From: Novosphingobium umbonatum
GTDB lineage: Bacteria; Pseudomonadota; Alphaproteobacteria; Sphingomonadales; Sphingomonadaceae
DNA: 64,000 nt
Reading direction: 5' to 3'
NCBI RefSeq assembly: GCF_004005905.1
Contig: NZ_SACO01000003.1
Location: 248,001 to 312,000 of the forward strand
How positions within the stretch are numbered: position 1 is the first letter of the stretch; each line of letters starts with the position of its first letter. This document shows positions 23,552-31,326 of the stretch, piece after piece. The notes beneath the pieces were generated by a model, which worked only from the letters and a program-made list of their open reading frames with translations, did not search any database and was not told the DNA's origin. The position numbers and the translations under genes were made by a program.

Positions 23552-25842
23552 GGTCCAAAAACACCCAGCAGGACGCCCCTGCAAACCCCGTTTTCAGCGC
23601 TCAGGAATTGAGCGAACTGGCCGAAAGCTTTGTGCGCGAGGCGCGCGATTTGCTGGAGGAAGCCAATTCGGCCCTGCTGGAGCTGGAACGCCATCCCCAA
23701 TCGCCCGAGGCGATCAATGCCCTGTTCCGTTGCGTCCATTCGATCAAGGGGGCGGCGGGGCTGTTTGACCTGCCCGCGCTGACGCATCTGGTGCATGCAG
23801 GTGAAGACCTGTTGGGCGCGATGCGCGATGGCCGTCTGGAGATGGATGGCACCACCGCCGATGAATTGCTGGCCGGATTGGACCATGTCGGCAATTGGCT
23901 GTCCGACTTTGCCGCCAACGGGGCCGAGCAAGAGGGCTGTATGGAGGTGGCTCGCCGCTACGCCACTGCCTATCGCGCAAGGCTGGACGGCCAAAGCGCG
24001 GGCGCCGATACCGGCGCAGAGACTGTAGCCGCAGATATGTTGCCCGAATGGGCCATCACCCATCGCGATGCGCTGTTGCTGGCGCTGGGCAATGTCAATC
24101 CCGTGTTGCTGTCCTATGTGCCCGATGAAGGCTGCTTCTTTGCCGGTGAGGATCCCTTGCGCATGGTGCTGGGCACGCCGGGCATGGTGTGGATGGACAT
24201 CAAGCCGCGCGCCGATTGGGGGCCGAAGAACCAGTTCGATCCCTATGCCTGCAATCTGGAATTCCTGATCGCCTCTACCGCCCCGCGCCTGGAGGTCGAA
24301 CATCACTTCCGCTATGTCGATGATTGCATCACGCTCTGCGCGCCCGATCTGGACCAGTTGATCGAGGCTGGGCCGCCGCTGGCGGAAAAGCTGACCCCGA
24401 TCGGCCGTGAATTGCTGGAGGCGCAGCAGCGCGCTTTGGCCATTCCAGGCCGTCATGGGCAGGTGGTGGACATTGAAAATGTGCTGCGCCACCTCTGCCG
24501 CTCTTTGGGCTTGCCTTCCCCCTTGCCCGATGGCGGTGCGACGCCCGAAACCTTGTCCAACGCTTTGGCCAGCCTGTTGCAACAGGACGACCCGGCGCAG
24601 GACGATCGCGCCGGAGCCTCGACTAATGGTCTGCCGGATAATATCCTCGACCGTCCCGTCGAACGCAGCGAAACCGTGGTGGACCGTACCCTGCGCGTGG
24701 AGCAGGGCAAGGTCGATGCCATGATGAATCTGGTGGGCGAATTGGTGGTGGCCAAAAACGCCCTGCCTTTCCTGGCCCGCGATGCCGAGGTCCGTTTCGG
24801 CAGTCGTGAACTGGCGCGCGAGATCAAGGACAAATATTCGGTCATCGACCGCATCACCCGCCAGATGCAAAGCGCGGTGATGGACATTCGCATGATGCCG
24901 GTGTCCGAATTGTTCAAACGCTTCCCGCGTCTGGTGCGCGATATCGCGCGCAAGCAGAACAAGAAGGTCGATCTGGTCATCGAAGGCGAGACCACCGAGG
25001 CGGACAAGAACATTATCGAGGCGCTGGCCGACCCTCTGACGCATATTCTGCGCAACAGTTTGGACCATGGGATCTGCCCGCCCGAAATTCGGGTCACCAC
25101 CAACAAGCCCCCCGTGGCCACCATTCGCCTGTCTGCCAAGCAGGAAGGCGACAGTGTCATCATCAGCGTCAGCGATGATGGACGCGGCATCGACCCTGAA
25201 CGCGTCCGCGCCAAGGCGGTGGAGCGCGGCCTGCTGGATGCCGAAAGAGCGGCGCAATTGACCAGCGAACAAGCCGTGCAGCTGGTGTTTCTGCCCGGAT
25301 TTTCGACCGCCGAACAAGTGTCGGACCTGTCCGGCCGCGGGGTCGGCATGGATGCGGTGCGTTCGGCGGTGGAGCGTTTGGGCGGCGCGGTCACGCTGGA
25401 ATCCAGACTGGGCGAAGGCACCACCATTCGCATGAAGCTGCCCCTGTCCATGGCGGTGACGCGCGTGTTGACGGTCGATCTGGCCGGACAGCTCTATGGC
25501 GTGCCGATGGAACTGGTGGTGGAAACGGTGCGGATCGAACCTGCCAATATCCGCCGTATGAAATCCAGCGAGGCCGTCGTTCTGCGCGATCAGGTGATCC
25601 CCATCACCCGCCTGCGCAATCTGTTGGGCATGGAACCGCGTCCCGCCGCACTGGAATCGGTGCTGATCCTGCGCATCGGTTCGGTGTTGGTCGGTCTGGT
25701 GATCGACGATTTCGGGACCGGCATGGATATAATCCTTAAACCCTTTGCCGGTATTCTCGCGAATCTGGGAGGGTTCTCCGGAACCGCTGTTTTGGGCGAT
25801 GGCCGCGTGTTGCTGGTCTTGAACCTGAAGGAGATCCTGTGA
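23542..25842 (+). CDS. cheA: Chemotaxis histidine kinase CheA with a non-standard middle region
   Basis: A 766-residue kinase. The Hpt domain carries phospho-accepting His66 in CVHSIKGAAGLF. The dimerisation/H-box region begins near VEQGKVDAMMNLVGELVVAKNAL. The ATP-binding boxes are LRNSLDHGI (N), SDDGRGID (G1), FLPGFSTAEQVSDLSGRGVGMDAV (F/G2). A CheW-like domain closes the C-terminus (VLTVDLAGQLYGVPMELVVETV... to the end). Residues about 165-340 do not look like the usual P2 CheY-binding domain. They contain YVPDEGCFFAGEDPLRMVL and VEHHFRYVDDCITL, seen in some non-flagellar CheA proteins. The gene overlaps its neighbours on both sides (10 nt and 1 nt). Confidence 0.95.
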   Translation: MPLRSKNTQQDAPANPVFSAQELSELAESFVREARDLLEEANSALLELERHPQSPEAINALFRCVHSIKGAAGLFDLPALTHLVHAGEDLLGAMRDGRLEMDGTTADELLAGLDHVGNWLSDFAANGAEQEGCMEVARRYATAYRARLDGQSAGADTGAETVAADMLPEWAITHRDALLLALGNVNPVLLSYVPDEGCFFAGEDPLRMVLGTPGMVWMDIKPRADWGPKNQFDPYACNLEFLIASTAPRLEVEHHFRYVDDCITLCAPDLDQLIEAGPPLAEKLTPIGRELLEAQQRALAIPGRHGQVVDIENVLRHLCRSLGLPSPLPDGGATPETLSNALASLLQQDDPAQDDRAGASTNGLPDNILDRPVERSETVVDRTLRVEQGKVDAMMNLVGELVVAKNALPFLARDAEVRFGSRELAREIKDKYSVIDRITRQMQSAVMDIRMMPVSELFKRFPRLVRDIARKQNKKVDLVIEGETTEADKNIIEALADPLTHILRNSLDHGICPPEIRVTTNKPPVATIRLSAKQEGDSVIISVSDDGRGIDPERVRAKAVERGLLDAERAAQLTSEQAVQLVFLPGFSTAEQVSDLSGRGVGMDAVRSAVERLGGAVTLESRLGEGTTIRMKLPLSMAVTRVLTVDLAGQLYGVPMELVVETVRIEPANIRRMKSSEAVVLRDQVIPITRLRNLLGMEPRPAALESVLILRIGSVLVGLVIDDFGTGMDIILKPFAGILANLGGFSGTAVLGDGRVLLVLNLKEIL

Positions 25843-26276
25843 TGCCTATTGCTTATCAGGATAGTGTGGCCAGCTTTGACGGTGATGTGACCGTGGAGGA
25901 AGCTGGTGAATTCGTCGAATGGCTGCTGGCCGAAGATGCGCGTCAGGTTGACCTGACGCCATGCACCGGCCTGCATAGCGCTTTGCTGCAGAGCCTGATG
26001 GCCTTGCAGCCGCGATTGGTGGCCTTGCCGCAGGATCAGCAACTGGCCCGCTGGCTCGCCCCCTTTGTGCCCCGCCCGCAGGGTCTGGCCCTGGTGGCTG
26101 TTCCCGAAGCGCCGGAGATCGCCGAGCCCACCGCCGAAGCCACCGACGAGGCCGAGACCGTTCTGCCCCCGCTACGCAGCGGGCAGCCGAAGAAAAAGAC
26201 CACCGCCCGCCGTTCACGCAACTCTGCCAAGCATGACGGAACCACGGAAACTGTGGCCAAGGAACCTGTAGAATGA
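25842..26276 (+). CDS. STAS-like small protein of the chemosensory operon
   Basis: A 144-residue protein. Residues 1-80 resemble a STAS domain: SVASFDGDVTVEEAGEFVEWLL, a strand DARQVDLTPCTGLHSALLQSLMALQP, and a terminal helix. STAS domains in anti-anti-sigma factors carry a phosphorylatable Ser/Thr after the second strand; here the equivalent loop reads DLTPCTGLHS. The C-terminal 60 residues are Ala/Glu-rich and then strongly basic (KKKTTARRSRNSAK), probably disordered. Its ATG shares one base with the cheA stop (TGATG), and its own stop overlaps the next CheY start. A regulatory partner of the CheA middle region is possible but unproven. Confidence 0.75.
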   Translation: MPIAYQDSVASFDGDVTVEEAGEFVEWLLAEDARQVDLTPCTGLHSALLQSLMALQPRLVALPQDQQLARWLAPFVPRPQGLALVAVPEAPEIAEPTAEATDEAETVLPPLRSGQPKKKTTARRSRNSAKHDGTTETVAKEPVE

Positions 26277-26647
26277 CCAAGACCATCATGCTTGTCGACG
26301 ATTCGCCCACCATTCTGATGAGCATGGGCGCCATTCTGGGGCGGGCCGGATATAATGTCGCCAAAGCCGCCAGCGGCGAGGAAGCCTTGCGCGAATTGCA
26401 GGGCGGGCAAAAACCCGCGCTGATCATCACCGATCTCAACATGGGGTCCATGAACGGGATCGAACTGATCCGCCGCTTGCGCCAGACGCCCACCACCCGC
26501 TTTACCCCGATCATCATGCTGACCACGGAAAGCGCGATGGACAAAAGGCAGGAAGCGCGCAGCGCGGGAGCAACCGGCTGGATCGTCAAACCTGTGCAAC
26601 CGACCGACTTGTTGGCCGTGGTCAAGCAGATGGTGCCGGGAGCCTGA
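26273..26647 (+). CDS. CheY-like response regulator (second of three)
   Basis: A single receiver domain of 124 residues. Acidic pair in MLVDDSPT, phospho-acceptor Asp54 in IITDLNMGSMNG, Thr in MLTTES and Lys in WIVKPVQ. It starts in an ATGA overlap with the STAS-like gene. It closely resembles the separately located CheY at 28153 (shared ITDLNM/ITDVNM, TRFTPI/CRFTPI, LTTES and ATGW-VKP patterns), so the two are likely recent duplicates. It lies directly upstream of a gene whose product has a CheZ-like motif, a plausible phosphatase partner. Confidence 0.93.
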   Translation: MTKTIMLVDDSPTILMSMGAILGRAGYNVAKAASGEEALRELQGGQKPALIITDLNMGSMNGIELIRRLRQTPTTRFTPIIMLTTESAMDKRQEARSAGATGWIVKPVQPTDLLAVVKQMVPGA

Positions 26648-26652
26648 TACCT

Positions 26653-27771
26653 ATGGGATGGCTTTCGCGCCTCGTTAATGGCTGGTGGCGACAACAGGGG
26701 CCGCAAGGGGATGACACCCCCGAACCGGAACCTGTGGTCATGATCGTCGCTCCGCCAGAGCCAGACAATCTGGTGGAACTCAATCCACCCGGCGGCCGCA
26801 TCCACCGCATCCATCCCGCCACCATGGCCTTGGTGGAGGAGATGAGCAGCTATGCCGAATTTGTGGAAGTGATGCAGCGCCATCTGCACAATGTCTGCAA
26901 CGAAACGCAGGATGCCGCCGAGAATATTCTGGGTCAGGCGCTGGACGTGGAAGGCAGCGTGTCCGACCTGGTGCGCCATGTCAGCACCACGATGCAGTCG
27001 GACCAGTTCGTCGAGGCGGCAGAAACTCTGCAAATCAGCGTGGATGCGGGGCGCGGCATCATTTCCGACCTTATTCACCAGCATCACACAACCCAGCGCG
27101 AAATCCGTGACAGCATTTCGACCATGCATATGCTGTCCGACAAGATGAAGAGCCATCTGCGCGAAATCGAGGACATCCGCCGCTATACCGACCTGTTGGC
27201 CATCAATGCCCGCATCCGCATTGCAGGGCTTGGCAGCAACACCGGTTTGGAAGTGATTGCCGAGGAAATCCGCGAATTGTCCTCCAACACCGGTGCGCTG
27301 GCGCAAAACCTGCGCTCGGAACTGGGCGAGATGGACCGCCTGATCAGCGAGGACCTGCTGGCCCGCGTCACCGGTCAGGAATTGGCCGATGAAGCCCGTG
27401 CACGCGATTTGCAGGACAGTTTTGAATCTTTGTCCAACCATATGTCGATGCTAAGCCGGATGCAGGAAGAACTGCTGACCGAGGTGCATTTGCGTGGTGA
27501 AGCGGTGCGCGATCCGCTCAATACGCTCTGCGGTTCGATCCAGTTTCAGGATGTCGCCCGTCAGCAACTGGAACAGGTCGGGCGTGCGCTCAACATGATC
27601 TCGGATCATTTCGTCGCGCTGTCCAATGCGATCATCCATGACGATGCTCCGCCAGACAGTTCGATTGCGACCTGCCTGAGCAATATTCTGGAGAATTATG
27701 TGATGGAGCAGCAACGCGCCGCCCATGTCGGCGGTGCCTCGGCAGCTGCACCACGCATCGAATTGTTCTAA
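26653..27771 (+). CDS. Degenerate MCP-like protein with a CheZ-like D-x-x-x-Q motif
   Basis: A 372-residue helical protein without a signal peptide or membrane segment. Residues 171-216 retain a worn MCP-tip pattern (IEDIRRYTDLLAINARIRIAG, then GLEVIAEEIRELSSNTGALA), lacking the AIEAARAGE core. Residues 297-304 read QFQDVARQ. This matches the CheZ active segment DFQDLTGQ, including the spacing of the catalytic Asp and Gln (Asp300, Gln304). CheZ uses these residues to dephosphorylate CheY. I infer a CheY-P phosphatase built on an MCP-like coiled coil, or an MCP relative that recruits CheY. It is the last gene of the operon, 5 nt after a CheY gene. The first 60 residues are Pro-rich. Confidence 0.75.
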   Translation: MGWLSRLVNGWWRQQGPQGDDTPEPEPVVMIVAPPEPDNLVELNPPGGRIHRIHPATMALVEEMSSYAEFVEVMQRHLHNVCNETQDAAENILGQALDVEGSVSDLVRHVSTTMQSDQFVEAAETLQISVDAGRGIISDLIHQHHTTQREIRDSISTMHMLSDKMKSHLREIEDIRRYTDLLAINARIRIAGLGSNTGLEVIAEEIRELSSNTGALAQNLRSELGEMDRLISEDLLARVTGQELADEARARDLQDSFESLSNHMSMLSRMQEELLTEVHLRGEAVRDPLNTLCGSIQFQDVARQQLEQVGRALNMISDHFVALSNAIIHDDAPPDSSIATCLSNILENYVMEQQRAAHVGGASAAAPRIELF

Positions 27772-27804
27772 CCCCGCAAAGCCTCCTGCAAGCCGTCCCG
27801 TTTG

Positions 27805-27832
27805 AGCCCGCCAGACATCTGGTCGGGCTTTT
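27805..27832 (+). terminator. Rho-independent terminator of the chemosensory operon
   Basis: AGCCCG-CCAG-ACAT-CTGG-T-CGGGCT followed by TTT. This is a 10-bp GC-rich stem with a 4-nt loop and one bulged T, 33 nt after the last che gene. The stem is strong and the U-tract short. Confidence 0.8.
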
Positions 27833-28152
27833 GCGCGTTTGGCGTCTGCCCGATGGTGCCAAGCAGGACCAAAACAATACCTACAAGAATATCCGTATGC
27901 CCTAAAGGGCAATTTGCGGCACAGCCATTCCACCCAAAAACGTGTTTTACAATAATACACCATTTAAATGCATGACCGTGTGGACACATCCACCCCAATT
28001 ACGTCAATTTTCAAAAATACAAATCACACAAAGAACTAGAAATCGGAAAAATCTTAACCCGATTCGTTAGAACCCGTTTCCTCACCCCAAGCTATAAGCG
28101 GCTCACCAAAGAGGCGCCGATCACAGTGCCCGAACGGAAGGGATCCATTACG
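27833..28152 (+). other. AT-rich promoter region of the third CheY gene
   Basis: About 320 nt with no credible coding sequence. From about 27940 to 28080 the composition is clearly AT-rich compared with neighbouring genes, which marks a probable promoter/leader. GGAAGGGA at 28135-28142 is the Shine-Dalgarno of the CheY gene at 28153. I could not fix a single -35/-10 pair. Confidence 0.45.
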
Positions 28153-28524
28153 ATGAGCAAAAAAATCCTGATCGTCGATGACTCGCCAACGATGATCATG
28201 AGTGTCCGCGCCTCGCTTGAAATGAACGGGTTCAAGGTGGAATCGGCACAAAACGGCCGCAAAGCTCTGGATACCCTCAAAGGGGGCTATAAGCCCGACC
28301 TGATCATTACCGATGTGAACATGCCCGACATGGGCGGCTTTGAACTGATCAAGCAGGCCCGCGCCATGCCCAGCTGCCGCTTCACCCCGATCCTGACGCT
28401 GACCACGGAAAGCGACAAGGCCAAGCGCGAGGAAAGCCGCAAGCTCGGCGCAACCGGTTGGCTGGTAAAGCCCATCCCCGGCCCTGATCTGGTCAATGTG
28501 GTGCGCCAAATCCTGCCTGCGTAA
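28153..28524 (+). CDS. CheY-like response regulator (third), own transcription unit
   Basis: A 123-residue single receiver domain. ILIVDDSPTM (acidic pair), Asp54 in IITDVNMPDMGG, Thr in LTLTTES and Lys in WLVKPIPG. ATG 28153 has GGAAGGGA about 10 nt upstream; the open frame begins 9 codons earlier. It sits after the che-operon terminator with its own AT-rich upstream region, so it may be expressed at a different level or time from the two operon CheYs. Such an isolated copy could be the output regulator or a phosphate sink. No output domain. Confidence 0.93.
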   Translation: MSKKILIVDDSPTMIMSVRASLEMNGFKVESAQNGRKALDTLKGGYKPDLIITDVNMPDMGGFELIKQARAMPSCRFTPILTLTTESDKAKREESRKLGATGWLVKPIPGPDLVNVVRQILPA

Positions 28525-28531
28525 CAGGCGT

Positions 28532-28553
28532 TGAGGGGGCACCAGCCCCCTCA
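28532..28553 (+). terminator. Terminator-like hairpin between convergent cheY and araC-type genes
   Basis: TGAGGGGGC-ACCA-GCCCCCTCA is a perfect 9-bp stem with a 4-nt loop, 8 nt after the CheY stop and overlapping the last codon of the convergent AraC-type gene. There is no T-run on either side, so its efficiency is uncertain. Confidence 0.55.
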
Positions 28554-29516
28554 CCCTCCTGCCGTTAATCCAACCCCATCAAGCCCCCCGCGAAACCCGT
28601 TGGAACGCCGCCATGCGGTTGGTGTCTCTCCGGTTTCCTTTACGAAAAAACGGGTGAAGTAAGAGGCTTCGGAAAAGCCCAATTCATCCGAAATCTGCGC
28701 CACGGGCAAAGCGGTATAGGCCAGATAGCGCCGCGCTTCTGCCAAGAGCCTTTCATGCAGGATGGCCAAGGGCGACAGGCCCGCCATTTCGCCACAGGCC
28801 AGCCGCAATTGCGCCACGCTCACCCCCAGCAATTGCGCCATATCCGCCACCGACGGTTGATCGCGAAAACGGGTTTCCAGCAAGGCGCGGTAACGCTCCA
28901 CCAGATCGGCCCGCCCATGGCCGGGCGCGGTCGGAGGCGCCGCCATCGGCCAATGGCGAAACAGGATCAGCATCACCGCCAGCAAGTGGATCTCCGATGC
29001 GATGGCCGAGCCGACCTGCTCGCCCCGCAATTCCTGCTCCAGCTTGGCGATCTCCGGCTCCAGCTTGGCCAACACCGCCAAATCCAGATCGAACACCCCC
29101 GCCGTCTGCAACACCATGCGCAAGGCCGGTGCCCGCTCCAGCAGATCGTCGAGGAAATGGTTCTCTATGGTCAGCACCCAGCCCTGCGTATCCAGATCAT
29201 AGCGAAAGCCATGGATACGGTGGGGCGGCACCATCATCACGCTGCCCGGCCGGAACGACTGCTCGACGCCTTCGACATGCATTTCGCCCGCGCCATGGGT
29301 GACAATCATGATCTGCGCGAAACGGGGATGGACATGCGGCTTGATCACCCAACCACGATCGCGGCAACGCCGGTCCAGCGCCTCCAGATTGACGAACCAG
29401 TCCGGCCGATTGCCCGCATCGCCATAGAGCACATAGCGCGGCACGCCCACTTTGCTCAAACTGCCCGGCGCGGCGCGATTTAGCGAAATGTCCTGCTGAA
29501 TGTCACTTTCCTTCAT
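28551..29516 (-). CDS. AraC-family transcriptional regulator with cupin sensor (PobR-like)
   Basis: A 321-residue regulator. The N-terminal cupin region (about residues 25-130) has IKPHVHPRFAQIMIVTHGAGEM and GSVMMVPPHRIHGFRYD. The C-terminal AraC DNA-binding domain has two helix-turn-helix units (VADMAQLLGVSVAQLRLACGE; VAQISDELGFSEASYFTRFFVKETGETPTAWR). The layout matches PobR-type activators of 4-hydroxybenzoate genes. It is divergent from an AAHS-type MFS transporter at 29918, which it probably activates in response to an aromatic acid. Ligand specificity is inferred from the neighbours only. Confidence 0.88.
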   Translation of the reverse strand: MKESDIQQDISLNRAAPGSLSKVGVPRYVLYGDAGNRPDWFVNLEALDRRCRDRGWVIKPHVHPRFAQIMIVTHGAGEMHVEGVEQSFRPGSVMMVPPHRIHGFRYDLDTQGWVLTIENHFLDDLLERAPALRMVLQTAGVFDLDLAVLAKLEPEIAKLEQELRGEQVGSAIASEIHLLAVMLILFRHWPMAAPPTAPGHGRADLVERYRALLETRFRDQPSVADMAQLLGVSVAQLRLACGEMAGLSPLAILHERLLAEARRYLAYTALPVAQISDELGFSEASYFTRFFVKETGETPTAWRRSNGFRGGLDGVGLTAGG

Positions 29517-29917
29517 GGTCGCTGCCTAAGCATTTGGCCATAGATGCGCAACCGGCAAGACCGGAAGTTGCGCCAAGGGCGGCATGGATCGCGCCCCGAC
29601 AACTTCCCCACGACATTGCCCCCCTTCGAGGCCCACCCCTTGGAGGAGCTTGCCCCTGTGCGAGGATCAGGAAAGGCCATGCCCCCGTTGCGCCCATCCG
29701 CCATGCCTTGCCCGTCCGCCCACGCGCGCCCGATGCATGGCTTGCACCCCTGCATGGCGCATATTTCGAGGTTATTTCATGGCCCGCCCCATCGTCATTT
29801 TTCAGCCAGCCGGTGACACGGCCTAACCGGACGGCGGCAATCCAGACCTCACGCTCCCTCGCTGGACAGGCATGTTCTGTCCGCCCCCACAACCAATCAT
29901 AAAACAAGAGGAATACC
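29517..29917. other. Intergenic control region between AraC-type regulator and MFS transporter
   Basis: 401 nt without a credible gene; small open frames here lack ribosome binding sites. It contains an inverted repeat GGAAGTTG (29563-29570) and CAACTTCC (29600-29607), 29 nt apart and close to the regulator start, a possible looping or half-site pair for an AraC-type protein. AAGAGGAA precedes the transporter ATG at 29918. Confidence 0.4.
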
Positions 29918-31228
29918 ATGGAAGACCCACGCGCCATCATCGCGCGCGAACCGATGCATTTCCGGCAAAAGCTGGCTATCGGCATCGCTACCGCGCTTAA
30001 CGCTCTGGACGGCTTTGACGTCTTGTCGATCAGCTTCGCCTCGCCCGGCATTGCCAAGGACTGGCATGTGACCAAGCAGGCCTTGGGCGTGGTCCTGTCG
30101 ATGGAATTGATCGGCATGGGCGTGGGCGCCTTTTTGCTGGGGATGCTGGCGGATCGCATTGGCCGCCGCCCCACCATCCTTGGCTGTCTGGTGGTGATGG
30201 CCAGCGGGATGTTCCTCGCCTCCACGGCGCAGGATGTGACGCAACTGTCGCTGTTTCGCCTTTATACCGGCCTTGGCATTGGCGGCATGTTGGCCGCGAC
30301 CAACGCGATTGTCGCCGAATGCTCCAATGCCCAGCGCCGCAATCTGGCCGTGGCGATCATGGTCGGCGGCTATCCCATCGGCGCGGTGATCGGCGGTTTC
30401 ATCGCCTCCAGCCTGTTGGCCGCCACTGGCCATTGGCAATCGGTGTTTGAATTTGGCGCAATGATGACCGCCTGCTTCCTGCCGATCGTGTGGTTCTTTG
30501 TACCCGAAACCGTGGCTTTCCTGCTGATCAAACAGCCCAAGGGCGCGCTGGACAAGATCAACCGCACGCTGACCCGTCAGGGCCGCGCAGCACTGGACGT
30601 TTTGCCTGCGATCGAAAAAACGGAGAAGAAGGGCGTTGCGCTGGCCCAGTTGTTCGCCCCCGGTATTGCGCTGGTCAGCGTCACGCTGATCTTTGCCTAT
30701 TTCGCGCATATGATGACCTTCTACTTCCTGATGAAGTGGATCCCCAAGATCGTGGTCGACATGGGCTTCCCGCCTGCAGCGGCTGGCGGCGTGCTGGTCT
30801 GGGCCAATGTGGGCGGCGCGACGGGCGCGATCACCCTTTCGCTGCTGACCCAGCGCATGGGCGTTCGTCCTCTGGTGGTCGCCCTTATGCTGGGCGGCGC
30901 GGTGGCGGTGTTCGGCTTTGGTCAGGGTATCACCACGATTGCCCTGCTCTCGGCGGTGGCCTGTCTGGGTGGCTTCTTCACCAATGGCGCGACTGCTGGC
31001 CTTTATGCCGTGATCGCCCAATCCTATCCGGCCAGCCTGCGCGCAGGCGGCACGGGTCTGGTCATCGGTATTGGCCGTGCAGGCGCCGCGCTGGGCCCGA
31101 TTGTGGCGGGCGCGCTGTTTGATGCCCATTGGTCGCTGGGCCATGTCGCGGCGATCATGGCCAGCGGCACGTTGCTGGGCGGCCTTGTGCTGGCTTCCTT
31201 GCGTTACCGCGAATCTGAACTGGCCTAA
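29918..31228 (+). CDS. MFS transporter, aromatic acid:H+ symporter type (PcaK/BenK-like)
   Basis: A 436-residue protein with about 12 membrane segments. Membrane segment 1 carries LNALDGFDVLSISFA, the D-G-F-D motif of aromatic acid:H+ symporters. The loop between segments 2 and 3 has GMLADRIGRRPTI (MFS signature A); the second-half equivalent is LTQRMGVRPLVV. Substrates of the family include 4-hydroxybenzoate, benzoate and protocatechuate. It is probably activated by the divergent AraC-type regulator and followed by an outer-membrane channel gene, giving a complete uptake route across both membranes. Ring-cleavage genes are not in the window. Confidence 0.9.
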   Translation: MEDPRAIIAREPMHFRQKLAIGIATALNALDGFDVLSISFASPGIAKDWHVTKQALGVVLSMELIGMGVGAFLLGMLADRIGRRPTILGCLVVMASGMFLASTAQDVTQLSLFRLYTGLGIGGMLAATNAIVAECSNAQRRNLAVAIMVGGYPIGAVIGGFIASSLLAATGHWQSVFEFGAMMTACFLPIVWFFVPETVAFLLIKQPKGALDKINRTLTRQGRAALDVLPAIEKTEKKGVALAQLFAPGIALVSVTLIFAYFAHMMTFYFLMKWIPKIVVDMGFPPAAAGGVLVWANVGGATGAITLSLLTQRMGVRPLVVALMLGGAVAVFGFGQGITTIALLSAVACLGGFFTNGATAGLYAVIAQSYPASLRAGGTGLVIGIGRAGAALGPIVAGALFDAHWSLGHVAAIMASGTLLGGLVLASLRYRESELA

Positions 31229-31257
31229 AGCCACTTCCACCACCCTCTCTCACAGGC

Positions 31258-31310
31258 GGGGCGGCTCTGAAACAATAGCCGCCCCAACTCCGGTGTCCTC
31301 ACCGCCGGAG
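31258..31310 (+). promoter_or_regulatory. Two hairpins between transporter and porin genes
   Basis: First stem: GGGGCGGCT (31258-31266) with AGCCGCCCC (31277-31285), perfect 9 bp, no T-run after it. Second stem: CTCCGG (31288-31293) with CCGGAG (31305-31310). The second stem abuts AAGGA, the Shine-Dalgarno of the porin gene. They could be an mRNA processing or stability element, a leaky terminator, or a translation control site. Confidence 0.35.
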
Positions 31311-31326
31311 AAGGATTTTTGCACCC

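Noticed and set aside
23476..25317. 613-codon minus-strand frame opposite cheA
   Set aside because: Shadow of CheA; no motifs or ribosome site.
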